64,000 bases of DNA from Kluyvera cryocrescens NBRC 102467. Its GTDB lineage: Bacteria > Pseudomonadota > Gammaproteobacteria > Enterobacterales > Enterobacteriaceae. Shown piece by piece: positions 54,362 through 64,000 of the stretch. Within the stretch, counting starts at the first letter, position 1. Each line of letters opens with the position of its first letter. The position numbers and the translations under genes are program-made. The notes under the pieces are model-generated. The model searched no databases, was not told where the DNA came from, and saw only the letters and a program-made list of their open reading frames with translations. The stretch is taken from assembly GCF_001571285.1 (NCBI RefSeq), contig NZ_BCTM01000009.1, positions 62,001 through 126,000 of the forward strand. The letters run 5' to 3'.

Positions 54362-55603
54362 ATGACGACAGCCAAATTAAAATATACGGCCGCAATGGTT
54401 GGCAGCCTGATCATTGGCGGGCTGTCGACAGCCGCCATTAGCCACTTTATGGCGCCCGCAGCGCAGGCGGAATCCTCGCCGGCTGAACGCAAGGTGCTGT
54501 ACTGGTACGATCCGATGAAGCCCGACGTGCGCTTTGAGAAGCCCGGTAAATCGCCATTTATGGATATGGACCTGGTGGCAAAATACGCCGATGAAGGCGG
54601 AGATACGCAGTCGAGCGGCGTGCGTATTGACCCAACGCAGGTGCACAACCTGGGGCTACGTACCGCCAAGGTCAGCAAGGGGCGGCTCGACTATACGCAA
54701 ATCCTCCCGGCGAACGTCAGCTATAACGAATATCAGTTCGTGATTGTCCAGGCGCGGGCCGAAGGATTTATTGAGAAGGTCTACCCACTGACGGTAGGCG
54801 ATAAAGTCCGCAAGGGCACACCGCTGGTAGCGGTGACGATCCCGTCATGGGTTGAGGCGCAGAGCGAATACCTGCTGCTGGCCAATTCTGGTGGTACCGC
54901 GACCCAACTGGAAGGCGTGCTTGAACGCCTGAGGCTGGCGGGGATGCCGGAAGCGGATATTCAACGCATGCGCACCACGCGGCGCGTACAGACGCAGTTT
55001 ACCCTTACCGCGCCCATCGACGGCGTGCTTACCGCATTCAGCCTGAAAAGCGGAATGAATATCGCCAAAGACAACGTGGTGGCGCAAATCCAGGGCATGG
55101 ATCCGGTGTGGATCAGCGCCGCAGTGCCAGAGTCGATTGCCTATCTGCTCAACGATTCCACCCGGTTTACGGTTTCTATTCCGGCTTATCCCGGAAAAAA
55201 CTTCACGATCCAAAAAACCGCCATTCTGCCGAGCGTCGATCCGGCGACCCGCACGCTGCAGGTCCGCCTGCAGGTCAATAACCCCGATGAACTGCTCAAG
55301 CCCGGTATGAATGCCTATCTGAAGCTCAATGCGCAAAGCGACGAAATGCTGTTGATCCCGTCACAGGCGGTAATTGATACCGGTGATGAGCAGCGGGTGA
55401 TCGCGGTGGATAGCAACGGTGAATTTGTGCCGAAGAAGATTCAGGTGCTGCATGAATTCCGGGATAAAACGGGCATTGCGGGTGGGCTGTCGGCGGGGGA
55501 ATCGATTGTCGTGAATGGCCTGTTCCTGATTGATTCTGAAGCCAATATTAGCGGCGCGCTGGACAGAATGCGCCATTCCGCCGACGCCCATACCGGGCAT
55601 TAA
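54362..55603 (+). CDS. cusB: Cu(I)/Ag(I) efflux periplasmic adaptor CusB
   Basis: This 413-residue membrane-fusion protein links CusA to CusC. An N-terminal signal/anchor helix precedes a heavy-metal-binding segment with Met52, Met67 and Met69, at the spacing of the metal-binding methionines of E. coli CusB. Lipoyl-like, beta-barrel and membrane-proximal domains follow. It starts 5 bases after cusF. Confidence 0.95.
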   Translation: MTTAKLKYTAAMVGSLIIGGLSTAAISHFMAPAAQAESSPAERKVLYWYDPMKPDVRFEKPGKSPFMDMDLVAKYADEGGDTQSSGVRIDPTQVHNLGLRTAKVSKGRLDYTQILPANVSYNEYQFVIVQARAEGFIEKVYPLTVGDKVRKGTPLVAVTIPSWVEAQSEYLLLANSGGTATQLEGVLERLRLAGMPEADIQRMRTTRRVQTQFTLTAPIDGVLTAFSLKSGMNIAKDNVVAQIQGMDPVWISAAVPESIAYLLNDSTRFTVSIPAYPGKNFTIQKTAILPSVDPATRTLQVRLQVNNPDELLKPGMNAYLKLNAQSDEMLLIPSQAVIDTGDEQRVIAVDSNGEFVPKKIQVLHEFRDKTGIAGGLSAGESIVVNGLFLIDSEANISGALDRMRHSADAHTGH

Positions 55604-55613
55604 GGAGACGGCG

Positions 55614-58600
55614 ATGATTGAATGGATTATCCGGCGCTCGGTCGCCAACCGCTTCCTGGTGATGATGGGGGTGTTATTTCTGAGCCTGTGGGGCGGTTGG
55701 ACCATCGTAAATACGCCGGTTGACGCGCTGCCGGATCTCTCTGACGTGCAGGTGATCGTCAAAACCAGCTACCCAGGCCAGGCGCCGCAGATTGTCGAAA
55801 ATCAGGTTACCTATCCGCTGACCACTACCATGCTGTCGGTACCGGGTGCCAAAACGGTCCGCGGGTTCTCGCAGTTTGGCGACTCCTACGTATACGTCAT
55901 TTTTGAAGACGGTACCGATCTGTACTGGGCGCGTTCGCGCGTGCTGGAGTATTTAAATCAGGTACAGGGCAAACTGCCGCAGGGCGTCAGTTCAGAAATT
56001 GGCCCCGACGCGACCGGGGTGGGCTGGATTTTTGAATATGCGCTGGTGGATAAAAGCGGCAAACACGATCTGGCAGAGCTGCGCTCATTGCAGGATTGGT
56101 TCCTGAAGTATGAGCTGAAAACGATCCCCAACGTGGCGGAAGTCGCCTCGGTGGGCGGGGTGGTGAAGCAGTATCAGGTGCAGGTCGACCCGATGAAGCT
56201 TGCTCAGTACGGCATAAGCTTAAGTGAGGTCAAACAGGCGCTAGCTTCGTCCAACCAGGAAGCGGGCGGATCGTCGGTTGAAATGGCTGAAGCGGAATAT
56301 ATGGTCCGCGCGACGGGCTATCTGAAAAGCCTCGATGATTTTAATCACATTGTCCTGAAGGCCGGAGAGAACGGCGTACCGATCTATCTGAAAGATGTGG
56401 CCCGGGTGCAGATTGGCCCGGAAATGCGCCGCGGGATCGCGGAATTTAACGGTGAAGGTGAAGTGGCGGGCGGCGTGGTCTTACTGCGTTCCGGCAAAAA
56501 TGCCCGTGAAGTGATTACGGCGGTGAAAGAGAAGTTGGCTGCGCTGCAAAAAAGCCTGCCTGCGGGCGTTGAGGTGGTGACCACCTATGACCGTAGCCAG
56601 CTTATCGACAGGGCTATCGACAACCTGCGATCGAAGCTGATTGAAGAATTTATCGTGGTGGCAGTGGTCTGTGCGCTGTTTCTCTGGCATCTGCGCTCGG
56701 CGCTGGTGGCGATCGTCTCGCTGCCGCTGGGACTGTGTATTGCCTTTATTGTCATGCACTTCCAGGGATTGAATGCCAATATTATGTCGCTGGGTGGGAT
56801 CGCCATCGCGGTAGGGGCGATGGTGGATGCGGCGATCGTGATGATCGAGAACGCCCACAAGCGGCTGGAGCACTGGCAGGAGGCTCATCCAGGGCAGTTG
56901 ATGGACAACAGCACCCGCTGGCGGGAGATCACCGACGCTGCGGTAGAAGTGGGGCCGGCGCTGTTTATCAGCCTGCTGATTATTACTCTGTCATTTATCC
57001 CGATCTTCACTCTTGAAGGGCAGGAGGGACGGCTGTTTGGCCCACTGGCCTTTACCAAAACCTACGCCATGGCGGGGGCAGCCGCGCTGGCGATCGTGGT
57101 TATCCCGATTCTGATGGGGTTTTGGATCAAGGGGAAGATCCCCGCAGAGGCGAGCAATCCGCTGAACCGCTTTCTGATCGCTCTCTATCATCCTCTGCTG
57201 CTGAAAGTGCTGCGCCGGCCGAAGCTGACGCTGCTGGTTGCGCTGCTGTCGATGTTTACCGTGCTGTGGCCGCTCAGCAAAGTGGGCGGTGAATTTTTGC
57301 CGAAGATCAACGAAGGTGACCTGCTGTACATGCCATCAACGCTGCCGGGGATTTCGCCGGGGCAGGCGGCGGTGCTGCTACAACAAACCGATAAGCTGAT
57401 TAAAACGGTGCCGGAAGTGGCCTCGGTATTTGGTAAGTCGGGTAAAGCGGAGACGGCAACCGACTCTGCGCCGCTGGAGATGATTGAAACCACGATCCAG
57501 CTTAAGCCGCAGGATCAGTGGCGGCCGGGAATGACCCTCGACAAAATTATCGACGAACTCGATGCCACCGTGCGTCTGCCGGGGCTGGCGAACCTGTGGG
57601 TACCACCGATTCGTAACCGTATTGATATGCTGTCCACCGGGATTAAGAGCCCGATTGGAATCAAGGTGTCGGGCACTTCGTTAGCCGACATTGATGAGGC
57701 GGCGCAGCATATTGAAACGGTCGCAAAAACGGTGCCCGGCGTCGTCTCTGCGCTGGCAGAGCGGCTGGAAGGTGGGCGCTATATTGATGTGGATATCGAC
57801 CGACAAAAAGCCGCGCGCTACGGGATGACCGTGGGTGATGTGCAGCTGTTTGTCTCATCCGCCATTGGGGGGGCAACGATCGGGGAGACCGTGGAAGGTG
57901 TGGCGCGATACCCGATCAACATCCGCTATCCGCAGGGATTCCGCGATGGCCCGACGGCGCTGCGTCAGCTACCGATTCTGACTCCCGGTAAACAGCAAAT
58001 TACGCTGGGTGACGTGGCGCAGGTGAAGGTGGTTTCCGGTCCGACGATGCTGAAAACGGAAAATGCCCGCCCGGCGAGCTGGATTTATATCGACGCGCGA
58101 GACCGCGATATGGTCTCGGTAGTGCGCGATCTGCAAACCGCGATTAACCGCAGCGTCACGCTAAAACCCGGTACCAGCGTGGCTTTCTCCGGTCAGTTTG
58201 AGCTTCTGGAGCACGCCAACAAAAAACTCAAGCTGATGGTGCCGATGACGGTGATGATTATCTTCATTCTGCTGTATCTGGCTTTTCGCCGGGTGGAAGA
58301 GGCGCTGTTGATTCTGATGAGCCTGCCGTTTGCGTTGGTCGGCGGTATCTGGTTCCTCTACTGGCAAGGGTTCCACATGTCGGTGGCAACGGGCACCGGG
58401 TTTATTGCGCTGGCTGGGGTGGCGGCCGAGTTTGGGGTGGTCATGCTGATGTATTTGCGCCATGCCATCGAGGCCGATCCAGCGCTGCAGGACCCGAAAA
58501 CCTTCAGTGAGGAACGCCTGGATGACGCGCTGTATCACGGTGCGGTACTGCGCGTTCGGCCTAAAGCCATGACCGTCGCCGTGATTATTGCCGGTCTGTT

Positions 58601-58757
58601 GCCTATTCTATGGGGAACCGGTGCGGGTTCAGAAGTGATGAGCCGCATCGCGGCACCGATGATTGGCGGCATGATCACCGCGCCGCTGCTATCGTTGTTT
58701 ATTATCCCTGCGGCTTATAAATTGATAGCGTTACAGCGCAATAAACACCACGGATAA
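55614..58757 (+). CDS. cusA: Cu(I)/Ag(I) efflux RND pump CusA
   Basis: This 1047-residue heavy-metal RND transporter has the length of E. coli CusA. The substrate methionines Met573, Met623 and Met672 and the proton-relay Asp405 are all at the E. coli positions by direct count. Twelve transmembrane helices and two large periplasmic loops can be traced. The ATG at 55614 has AAGGAG upstream; the longer frame from 55530 overlaps cusB. Last gene of the operon. Confidence 0.97.
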   Translation: MIEWIIRRSVANRFLVMMGVLFLSLWGGWTIVNTPVDALPDLSDVQVIVKTSYPGQAPQIVENQVTYPLTTTMLSVPGAKTVRGFSQFGDSYVYVIFEDGTDLYWARSRVLEYLNQVQGKLPQGVSSEIGPDATGVGWIFEYALVDKSGKHDLAELRSLQDWFLKYELKTIPNVAEVASVGGVVKQYQVQVDPMKLAQYGISLSEVKQALASSNQEAGGSSVEMAEAEYMVRATGYLKSLDDFNHIVLKAGENGVPIYLKDVARVQIGPEMRRGIAEFNGEGEVAGGVVLLRSGKNAREVITAVKEKLAALQKSLPAGVEVVTTYDRSQLIDRAIDNLRSKLIEEFIVVAVVCALFLWHLRSALVAIVSLPLGLCIAFIVMHFQGLNANIMSLGGIAIAVGAMVDAAIVMIENAHKRLEHWQEAHPGQLMDNSTRWREITDAAVEVGPALFISLLIITLSFIPIFTLEGQEGRLFGPLAFTKTYAMAGAAALAIVVIPILMGFWIKGKIPAEASNPLNRFLIALYHPLLLKVLRRPKLTLLVALLSMFTVLWPLSKVGGEFLPKINEGDLLYMPSTLPGISPGQAAVLLQQTDKLIKTVPEVASVFGKSGKAETATDSAPLEMIETTIQLKPQDQWRPGMTLDKIIDELDATVRLPGLANLWVPPIRNRIDMLSTGIKSPIGIKVSGTSLADIDEAAQHIETVAKTVPGVVSALAERLEGGRYIDVDIDRQKAARYGMTVGDVQLFVSSAIGGATIGETVEGVARYPINIRYPQGFRDGPTALRQLPILTPGKQQITLGDVAQVKVVSGPTMLKTENARPASWIYIDARDRDMVSVVRDLQTAINRSVTLKPGTSVAFSGQFELLEHANKKLKLMVPMTVMIIFILLYLAFRRVEEALLILMSLPFALVGGIWFLYWQGFHMSVATGTGFIALAGVAAEFGVVMLMYLRHAIEADPALQDPKTFSEERLDDALYHGAVLRVRPKAMTVAVIIAGLLPILWGTGAGSEVMSRIAAPMIGGMITAPLLSLFIIPAAYKLIALQRNKHHG

Positions 58758-58792
58758 TCGCACGGGGCTGTTCATTTAAGATTGAGCTACCC

Positions 58793-58846
58793 GGGGCGAC
58801 CATCGGGTTGGGTGTCCCTCCGGGAACCCAATCCCGGTGTTTCCCC
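58793..58846 (+). terminator. Strong extended hairpin after cusA, terminator or structured RNA
   Basis: CATCGGGTTGGG (58801-58812) pairs with CCCAATCCCGGTG (58827-58839) across one bulged T, and an inner TCCC/GGGA stem and outer GGGG/CCCC continue it. GTTTCCCC follows rather than a U tract. It lies 36 bases after cusA. Termination is the simplest reading; a small RNA is possible. Confidence 0.45.
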
Positions 58847-58959
58847 TAATGCATTGAGGTAAGTGAACAGCATCTCGCCAAAGGGTGGCGGACAACATTC
58901 GGAACCACACTCATGACCCGGCCAAGTGACGCGACGTCGGGAATACAAGGAGCGATGAC

Positions 58960-59598
58960 ATGTACCATATCCTCATCACCGGTGCCACCGGTCTGGTTGG
59001 TGGGCACTTACTCAACATGCTGCGCCGCGAGCCGCAGGTCGAATCCATCATCGCTCCCACTCGCCGACCGCTGGAACACGCTTTCGGTATTGGCAATCCG
59101 CATAATGCCGACCTGCGCGAGGCGCTGGCGGAAGTGAATACACCAGTTGATACCGTCTTTTGTTGTCTGGGCACCACGCAGAGCGAGGCGGGTTCGAAGT
59201 CAGCGTTCACTTACGTTGACTACGATTTGGTGGTGGAAACGGGACTCACGGGGCTCCGGCTTGGTGCGCAGCAGATGCTGGTGGTTAGCGCGATGGGCGC
59301 GAATACCCAATCGCCATTCTTTTACAATCGCGTCAAAGGACAAGCGGAGGCGGCACTGATTGCGCAAGGCTGGTCAACGTTGACGCTAGCGCGTCCGTCT
59401 ATGCTGCTGGGCGACCGACGTTTGCCTCGGCTCAACGAACAGCTGCTGGCGCCGTTGTTTAGTCTGCTACCGGGAAACTGGAAGTCGATTCAGGCGGAAG
59501 ATGTGGCGAAAGCGATGCTGAAAATGGCGAAGGAGCCAGGAACGGTTCCGCTGACGATACTGTCGTCACGACAGCTTAGAGAAATGGCCCGGCAGTGA
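58960..59598 (+). CDS. yraR: NAD(P)-binding Rossmann-fold protein YraR
   Basis: This 212-residue protein is an atypical short-chain dehydrogenase/NmrA-like protein with nucleotide motif TGATGLVG at residues 7-14. E. coli YraR is of similar length; function unknown. AAGGAG precedes the ATG. The neighbouring yraQ of E. coli is absent; yraR is convergent with dolP. Confidence 0.92.
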   Translation: MYHILITGATGLVGGHLLNMLRREPQVESIIAPTRRPLEHAFGIGNPHNADLREALAEVNTPVDTVFCCLGTTQSEAGSKSAFTYVDYDLVVETGLTGLRLGAQQMLVVSAMGANTQSPFFYNRVKGQAEAALIAQGWSTLTLARPSMLLGDRRLPRLNEQLLAPLFSLLPGNWKSIQAEDVAKAMLKMAKEPGTVPLTILSSRQLREMARQ

Positions 59599-59616
59599 AT
59601 CTGCCGGGCAGCATGC

Positions 59617-60192
59617 TTACTGGATGTAGGTAAACGCAGTGGTGACACGCTTAACACCGCTCACGCGGCTGGCGATGTCGGCTGCGGCTTTGCCTTCACG
59701 GTCGGTAACCAGACCCATCAGGAACACTTCGCCGTTTTCCGTTGTCGCCTTCACGTTGGAGGATTTCACCTGGTCGGTCGTCAACAGCTGAGAACGAACT
59801 TTGGTGGTAATCCATGTATCAGAAGACGAGGTACCAAGGCTGATTGGCTGCCCCTGACGAATTTCGTTGAAGACTTCCGTTGCACCGTCTACGCCGACGG
59901 CAATCTGCTTCGCACGCGCGGCGAGGCTCAGATCCGGCGCCTGACCGGTTAACAGAACTTTGCCCTGATACGCGGTCACATTGATGCGGGCTTCTTTCTT
60001 AATCTGTGCATCTTTCGACAGGGCGCTGTTCACGCGAACTTCCAGCGTGCTGTCATCCACCTGAGTTCCCACTGTACGCGGATCGGTAGCGGCTTTGGTG
60101 CCGACTGCGGCCGTGCCAACAACGGCGGCGGCAATGCATCCCTGAAGCAGCAATGCGGAAATAAGGACTGCGAGGGTCGAAATTGCCTTCAT
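59617..60192 (-). CDS. dolP: Outer membrane lipoprotein DolP (YraP), dual BON domains
   Basis: This 191-residue lipoprotein has lipobox LQGC with Cys19 and two BON domains (about residues 46-115 and 120-190). DolP binds anionic phospholipids and supports outer-membrane integrity and division-site amidase regulation. Length equals that of the E. coli protein. It is 9 bases downstream of diaA and in E. coli is under sigma-E control. Confidence 0.96.
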   Translation of the reverse strand: MKAISTLAVLISALLLQGCIAAAVVGTAAVGTKAATDPRTVGTQVDDSTLEVRVNSALSKDAQIKKEARINVTAYQGKVLLTGQAPDLSLAARAKQIAVGVDGATEVFNEIRQGQPISLGTSSSDTWITTKVRSQLLTTDQVKSSNVKATTENGEVFLMGLVTDREGKAAADIASRVSGVKRVTTAFTYIQ

Positions 60193-60201
60193 TTATTCTC
60201 C

Positions 60202-60792
60202 TTAGTCGTCCTGGTGTGGGAAAAGAGTGTTATCAATCAGATCGCATAGGCAGTTAACCGTGAGCATATGCATTTCCTGAATACGCGCGCTGCGGTGCGA
60301 AGGGATGCGAATTTCGACATCCTGTTGCCCCAGCAGGCCCGCCAGCTCACCACCGTCATAGCCGGTGAGGGCGACGATGGTCATATCACGGGTAACGGCA
60401 GCTTCGACCGCTTTGACGATATCGCGACTGTTACCCCGCGTAGAGATAGCCAGCAGCACGTCGCCGGCGTGACCCAGCGCGCGTACCTGCTTGGCGTAGA
60501 TCTCTTCGTGTAGACGATCGTTCGCTATCGCGGTTAAGACCACATTATCACTGTTTAGTGCAATCGCTGGTAAACCAGGGCGCTCGGTTTCATAGCGGTT
60601 AATCATGCAGGCAGCAAAATGCTGTGCGTTGGCCGCAGAAGAACCGTTGCCACAACAGAGAATTTTGTTGCCGTTAAGCAGTGACTGTACCAGGGTCATC
60701 GCTGCTCGGGAGATAGCGTCCGGAAGCGCTTCCGCCGCCGCGATTTGGGTTTGAATGCTTTCGGTGAAGCACACTTTAATTCTTTCGAGCAC
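60202..60792 (-). CDS. diaA: DnaA initiator-associating protein DiaA
   Basis: This 196-residue SIS-domain protein forms a tetramer that binds DnaA and promotes timely initiation at oriC. Motif [15 protein letters not shown] and the later [10 protein letters not shown] are typical. The start is GTG at 60792, preceded by AAGGGA. It follows yraN by 19 bases. Confidence 0.96.
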   Translation of the reverse strand: MLERIKVCFTESIQTQIAAAEALPDAISRAAMTLVQSLLNGNKILCCGNGSSAANAQHFAACMINRYETERPGLPAIALNSDNVVLTAIANDRLHEEIYAKQVRALGHAGDVLLAISTRGNSRDIVKAVEAAVTRDMTIVALTGYDGGELAGLLGQQDVEIRIPSHRSARIQEMHMLTVNCLCDLIDNTLFPHQDD

Positions 60793-60811
60793 GATATCCC
60801 TTTACATTCTG

Positions 60812-61198
60812 TTAGCTAAAAGCGTTCTGGAGCCATTCGATCTCATTGCCCGTGAAGGCTAACACATCGAAACGGCAATCCACAGTATCAAAACTCCCAT
60901 TGTGCCGGGCAAGCCACAAGCGGGCAGTCTGTAATAATTTTTGTTGTTTGCTGCGGGTCACACTGGCGGCTGCACCGCCGTAGGCCGCGGACGAACGGTA
61001 ACGGACTTCGACAAACACCGTTACCGTAGCGTCATGCATAATCAGGTCAATCTCGCCGCTACGTTCATGCACGTTGGCGGCGATAAACTTCAGCCCCTGC
61101 TTTTCCAGCCAGCGACGCGCGCGGAGTTCCACCGCATCGCCGCGCTGTTTAGTGGTTAACTGGCGGGGACCACCTGTCCGTGTTGGTATTTGAGCCAT
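60812..61198 (-). CDS. yraN: UPF0102 nuclease-fold protein YraN
   Basis: This 128-residue protein has the restriction-endonuclease-like core of UPF0102: GEIDLIMHD and VFVEVRYRS, with the conserved Glu-Asp-Glu residues. The biochemical function is unproven. Its start lies within the end of lpoA (43-base overlap), as in E. coli, so the two are probably coupled. Confidence 0.93.
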   Translation of the reverse strand: MAQIPTRTGGPRQLTTKQRGDAVELRARRWLEKQGLKFIAANVHERSGEIDLIMHDATVTVFVEVRYRSSAAYGGAAASVTRSKQQKLLQTARLWLARHNGSFDTVDCRFDVLAFTGNEIEWLQNAFS

Positions 61199-63243
61199 GA
61201 TAACTTCCTGTTAATCACGCAGTCCGGGTTGGCGCTGAGATCGCCAGTATTGCCGTTGATCTCGAAGCCCGGCATGCCGCGCATCTGGGCGAAATGATTC
61301 GCCAGCGCCCAGGCATCAACGCCCATCGCGTACAGACGAGCCAGCGAGTAGTCATTGTTGACCGCACGCAGCGCCTGCTGCATCAATGCCGGATTGCTGC
61401 CAGCCAGCATTGGAATTTCGCTGTATTGCAGGCCTTCCATCTCCAGACGGAAGTCCGGGCCTGAAGTGCCCTGCGCGCTACGCGAGCTGGCATACAGCAG
61501 AGAACCGCTCTGGCTGCCGTTACGCATCGCAATCATCGGTTTGATAAAGGCAATTTCTTCCGGCGTTGCCAGAATATAGGCAGCGTCGACCTTACCGCTA
61601 CCGGTAATCTGTGCGTCGGTTGGGGCGGCTGGGATAGTCAGGCCGCCGATGGTCACACCCTGCGGCTGCGATTGGGTGGAGATAACCGGCGTGCCGGACA
61701 GCGCAATGCCGGAACCGCCGTTCACGCCGCCGCGCAGTTCAGACAGCGAACCGAATTTCTGCTGCAGCACCGTGCCGCCGCCCAGCTTCTGCCACTCATC
61801 GGCAAAGGCCTGCGTCACGCGATCGCCAAGGGTATTGCGCGGTACCAGCAGCAGCGGAGATTGTTTGCCCTGCTCATGGATATGTCGCGCGGCATCGCGG
61901 GCTTCATCTTCAGGAGAGAGCGCGAAGTAACAGATGTTGGCGTGATTGCTCACGTTTTCCGGCTGGTTGAGCGCCAGTACGTTCAGCGAGGTGTTGCTTT
62001 TCAGCAGCTCATCAACGTTGTTTTTCAGCAGTGGGCCGACCACCAGGCTAACGCCATCCTGCTGCGCCTGTGCCAGAATCTGGTTCAGCGGCTGGGCGGA
62101 AGTGTCATAAATTTTCAGCTCGGCGGATGGGTTTGCCGCTACGCTCGCGACAGCCTGTGGCTGCGCGGTGGGTGAAGGCTCTGCTGTCTCTGGTGTTGCT
62201 GTGGTGTCTGATTGGGCGGTGGCCGCGGCCTGAACCGGTGCTGCGGCCGCTGGTGCCTGGACCGGTGCCTGGGTTTGTGGGGAGGTCAGATCGGTAATTT
62301 CCGCCTGCGATGGGCTGATAACATCCGTGGACGCCGCTTGCGCCACCTGCTCAGGTACGGCGCTGCCGCTCACCGGTGAGATACCGTTCTTCGCCGCTTC
62401 AAAGCCTTTTTGAATGGTGCGGCCAAAGACCGACGCCTGGCCGCTTAATGGCAGCAGCAGGGCGATTTTATTGACCGAAGCCGGTTTAAAGCTCTGCACG
62501 TTGGCCAGCTGTGACGGCAACACTTTCGCCCCCGGGTTTTGCGGGTAGCGAGTCTGCCAGTCTTTAATCCCGGCTTTCATCATGTCGGGATCGTTGCGGT
62601 TATCAAACCAGACGCGCTGCAGATCCAGCCAGCCTTGCAGGACGTTCTCATCGGCATTGATGACCAGCGCGTTTGCCTGCGCCTGAGTCATGGAGGAGAG
62701 CACCTGCCAGGTGGCATCGCTGTTTTGCTGCTTTTCCGCTTGTGTCGCCAGCAGCGGAGCCTGAGCAATCAACGCCCGCAGTAGCGTCAGCGATGGTTTG
62801 CCCTGCTCGGCGGAGATGGTGTCTTGCCAGAAACGCGCCTGCAGTGCGCTGTCGAAATCATCGGCTTTGAGTTTTTGCAGTAATGCCTGTGCGCCGGCAA
62901 AATCTTTCTGCGCCAGCTTTACCTCAACGGCCAGCAGCGACTGCTCCTGGCGCTGTGCAGCGTTAAGCTCCTGCGGCAGCTGGTTGTACAATTCCAGCGC
63001 CTGCTGGCTCTTACCTTCTTTCAGCAGTGCACGAATGGCGAGTAATTGCCAGTTGGTCTTGCTATCATTCGAGCTTTGCTGCATCTGTTGCAGATAAAAG
63101 CCGGAGTCAGCCTGCGTCGCACCCTGAAGTTGGGCGGCACTCTGATCGGGAGCCTGGGTTCCACAGCCTGCAAAAATCAGCGCAGCCAGGATAACAGGCA
63201 GACAGCGCGCGGCTTTCATACGAGAAAATGTTGAGGGTACCAT
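61156..63243 (-). CDS. lpoA: Penicillin-binding protein activator LpoA
   Basis: This 695-residue outer-membrane lipoprotein activates PBP1A across the periplasm. Lipobox FAGC has Cys27. The N-terminal TPR-like half (about 30-260) and the C-terminal periplasmic binding-protein-like half (about 375-690) are joined by an Ala/Gln/Pro/Thr-rich linker (about 300-370). ATG at 63243 gives [14 protein letters not shown]; the frame extends 21 codons upstream into the rsmI promoter region. It is a little longer than E. coli LpoA (678), mostly in the linker. Confidence 0.96.
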   Translation of the reverse strand: MVPSTFSRMKAARCLPVILAALIFAGCGTQAPDQSAAQLQGATQADSGFYLQQMQQSSNDSKTNWQLLAIRALLKEGKSQQALELYNQLPQELNAAQRQEQSLLAVEVKLAQKDFAGAQALLQKLKADDFDSALQARFWQDTISAEQGKPSLTLLRALIAQAPLLATQAEKQQNSDATWQVLSSMTQAQANALVINADENVLQGWLDLQRVWFDNRNDPDMMKAGIKDWQTRYPQNPGAKVLPSQLANVQSFKPASVNKIALLLPLSGQASVFGRTIQKGFEAAKNGISPVSGSAVPEQVAQAASTDVISPSQAEITDLTSPQTQAPVQAPAAAAPVQAAATAQSDTTATPETAEPSPTAQPQAVASVAANPSAELKIYDTSAQPLNQILAQAQQDGVSLVVGPLLKNNVDELLKSNTSLNVLALNQPENVSNHANICYFALSPEDEARDAARHIHEQGKQSPLLLVPRNTLGDRVTQAFADEWQKLGGGTVLQQKFGSLSELRGGVNGGSGIALSGTPVISTQSQPQGVTIGGLTIPAAPTDAQITGSGKVDAAYILATPEEIAFIKPMIAMRNGSQSGSLLYASSRSAQGTSGPDFRLEMEGLQYSEIPMLAGSNPALMQQALRAVNNDYSLARLYAMGVDAWALANHFAQMRGMPGFEINGNTGDLSANPDCVINRKLSWLKYQHGQVVPAS

Positions 63244-63305
63244 ACTGTATCCAGTGATATTTTTTACGCAATGCTCAATATTAAATCGGCAATACGGACT
63301 AAACA

Positions 63306-64000
63306 ATGAAACAACACGAATCGGCGGATAATACTCAAGGCCAACTCTTTATTGTACCTACTCCTATCGGAAATTTGGCTGATATTACCCAACGAGCGCT
63401 AGAAGTATTGCAAGCTGTTGATTTAATTGCGGCTGAAGACACGCGACATACCGGTTTATTGCTGCAACACTTCGCAATTAACGCCCGGATGTTTGCGCTG
63501 CACGATCACAATGAGCAACAAAAAGCACAAATGCTGGTGGATAAGCTCAAAGAGGGGCTGAACATCGCGCTGGTTTCCGATGCCGGCACGCCGCTGATAA
63601 ACGATCCTGGCTACCATTTGGTGCGCACCTGCCGTGAAGCCGGTATCCGCGTGGTTCCACTGCCGGGGCCTTGTGCAGCGATTGCCGCGCTGAGTGCCGC
63701 AGGGCTGCCGTCAGACCGTTTCTGCTACGAAGGCTTTTTGCCGGCCAAATCCAAAGGCCGCCGCGATGCGATGAAGGCAATCGAAACGGAACCGCGCACC
63801 CTGATTTTCTACGAATCTACCCACCGTCTTCTCGATAGCCTGGAGGATATGGTCGCGGTGTGGGGGGAAGCGCGCTATGTGGTGCTGGCCCGTGAGCTAA
63901 CCAAAACCTGGGAAACCATTCACGGCGCGCCGGTAGGTGAACTGCTGGCGTGGGTGAAAGAGGATGAAAACCGTCGCAAGGGTGAAATGGTGCTGATTGT
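63306..64000 (+). CDS. rsmI: 16S rRNA 2'-O-ribose C1402 methyltransferase RsmI (partial, 3' cut)
   Basis: The first 231 codons are present and the frame is open to the window edge. The N-terminus ([20 protein letters not shown]) and motifs [17 protein letters not shown] and PLPGPCA mark the SAM-dependent tetrapyrrole-methylase fold. With RsmH it modifies C1402 of 16S rRNA. Divergent from lpoA with 62 bases between them. Confidence 0.96.
   Translation, partial: MKQHESADNTQGQLFIVPTPIGNLADITQRALEVLQAVDLIAAEDTRHTGLLLQHFAINARMFALHDHNEQQKAQMLVDKLKEGLNIALVSDAGTPLINDPGYHLVRTCREAGIRVVPLPGPCAAIAALSAAGLPSDRFCYEGFLPAKSKGRRDAMKAIETEPRTLIFYESTHRLLDSLEDMVAVWGEARYVVLARELTKTWETIHGAPVGELLAWVKEDENRRKGEMVLI

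Overview
This window is a contiguous piece of an enterobacterial chromosome (Enterobacteriaceae, in the Citrobacter / Enterobacter / Klebsiella / Kluyvera neighbourhood; I cannot fix the genus by eye). Nearly every gene is a close relative of an E. coli K-12 gene. The gene order follows the E. coli mtgA-rpoN-murA-ftsH-argG-nusA-pnp-deaD-ubiUV and yraR-lpoA-rsmI segments. Base composition is even, translation signals are typical, and there are no insertion sequences, prophage genes or CRISPR arrays.

Layout. 1-8083: the end of mtgA, then the large minus-strand operon yrbG-kdsD-kdsC-lptC-lptA-lptB-rpoN-hpf-ptsN-rapZ-npr (Kdo synthesis, LPS transport, sigma-54, nitrogen PTS). 8272-13094: mlaFEDCB (outer-membrane lipid asymmetry), ibaG and murA. 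13137-17672: sfsB, ispB, then rplU-rpmA-yhbE-obgE. 17784-26144: dacB, greA with a GraL-like leader RNA, yhbY, rlmE-ftsH, folP-glmM, secG and tRNA-Leu(GAG). 26245-27803: an accessory divergent pair, an AhpD/carboxymuconolactone-decarboxylase-like protein and an AraC-type regulator. 27881-38912: argG, initiator tRNA, rimP-nusA-infB-rbfA-truB, rpsO and pnp. 39024-48583: nlpI, yrbN-deaD, mtr, yhbW, ubiV-ubiU (minus) and ubiT-yhbS (plus), yhbQ and yhbP. 48580-58757: an accessory copper/silver efflux locus, cusRS on the minus strand and cusCFBA on the plus strand, with an orphan ABC-type solute-binding protein gene and an AT-rich stretch wedged between cusR and the CusR operator. 58960-64000: yraR, then dolP, diaA, yraN and lpoA on the minus strand, and the start of rsmI.

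The core blocks supply envelope biogenesis (Lpt, Kdo, Mla, MurA, PBP4, LpoA, NlpI, DolP), the transcription and translation machinery (RpoN, NusA, GreA, IF2, RbfA, RimP, L21, L27, S15, ObgE, RlmE, PNPase, DeaD) and O2-independent ubiquinone hydroxylation (UbiUVT). The least ordinary parts are the rearranged cus locus (orphan binding protein, CRP-like site, displaced cusRS), a 3'-end fragment of a tRNA-Leu gene just upstream of the initiator tRNA, the AhpD-like/AraC cassette between leuU and argG, and a strongly structured unexplained element after cusA. I found no wholly new multi-gene system. The best leads are these accessory insertions and their rewired control regions.
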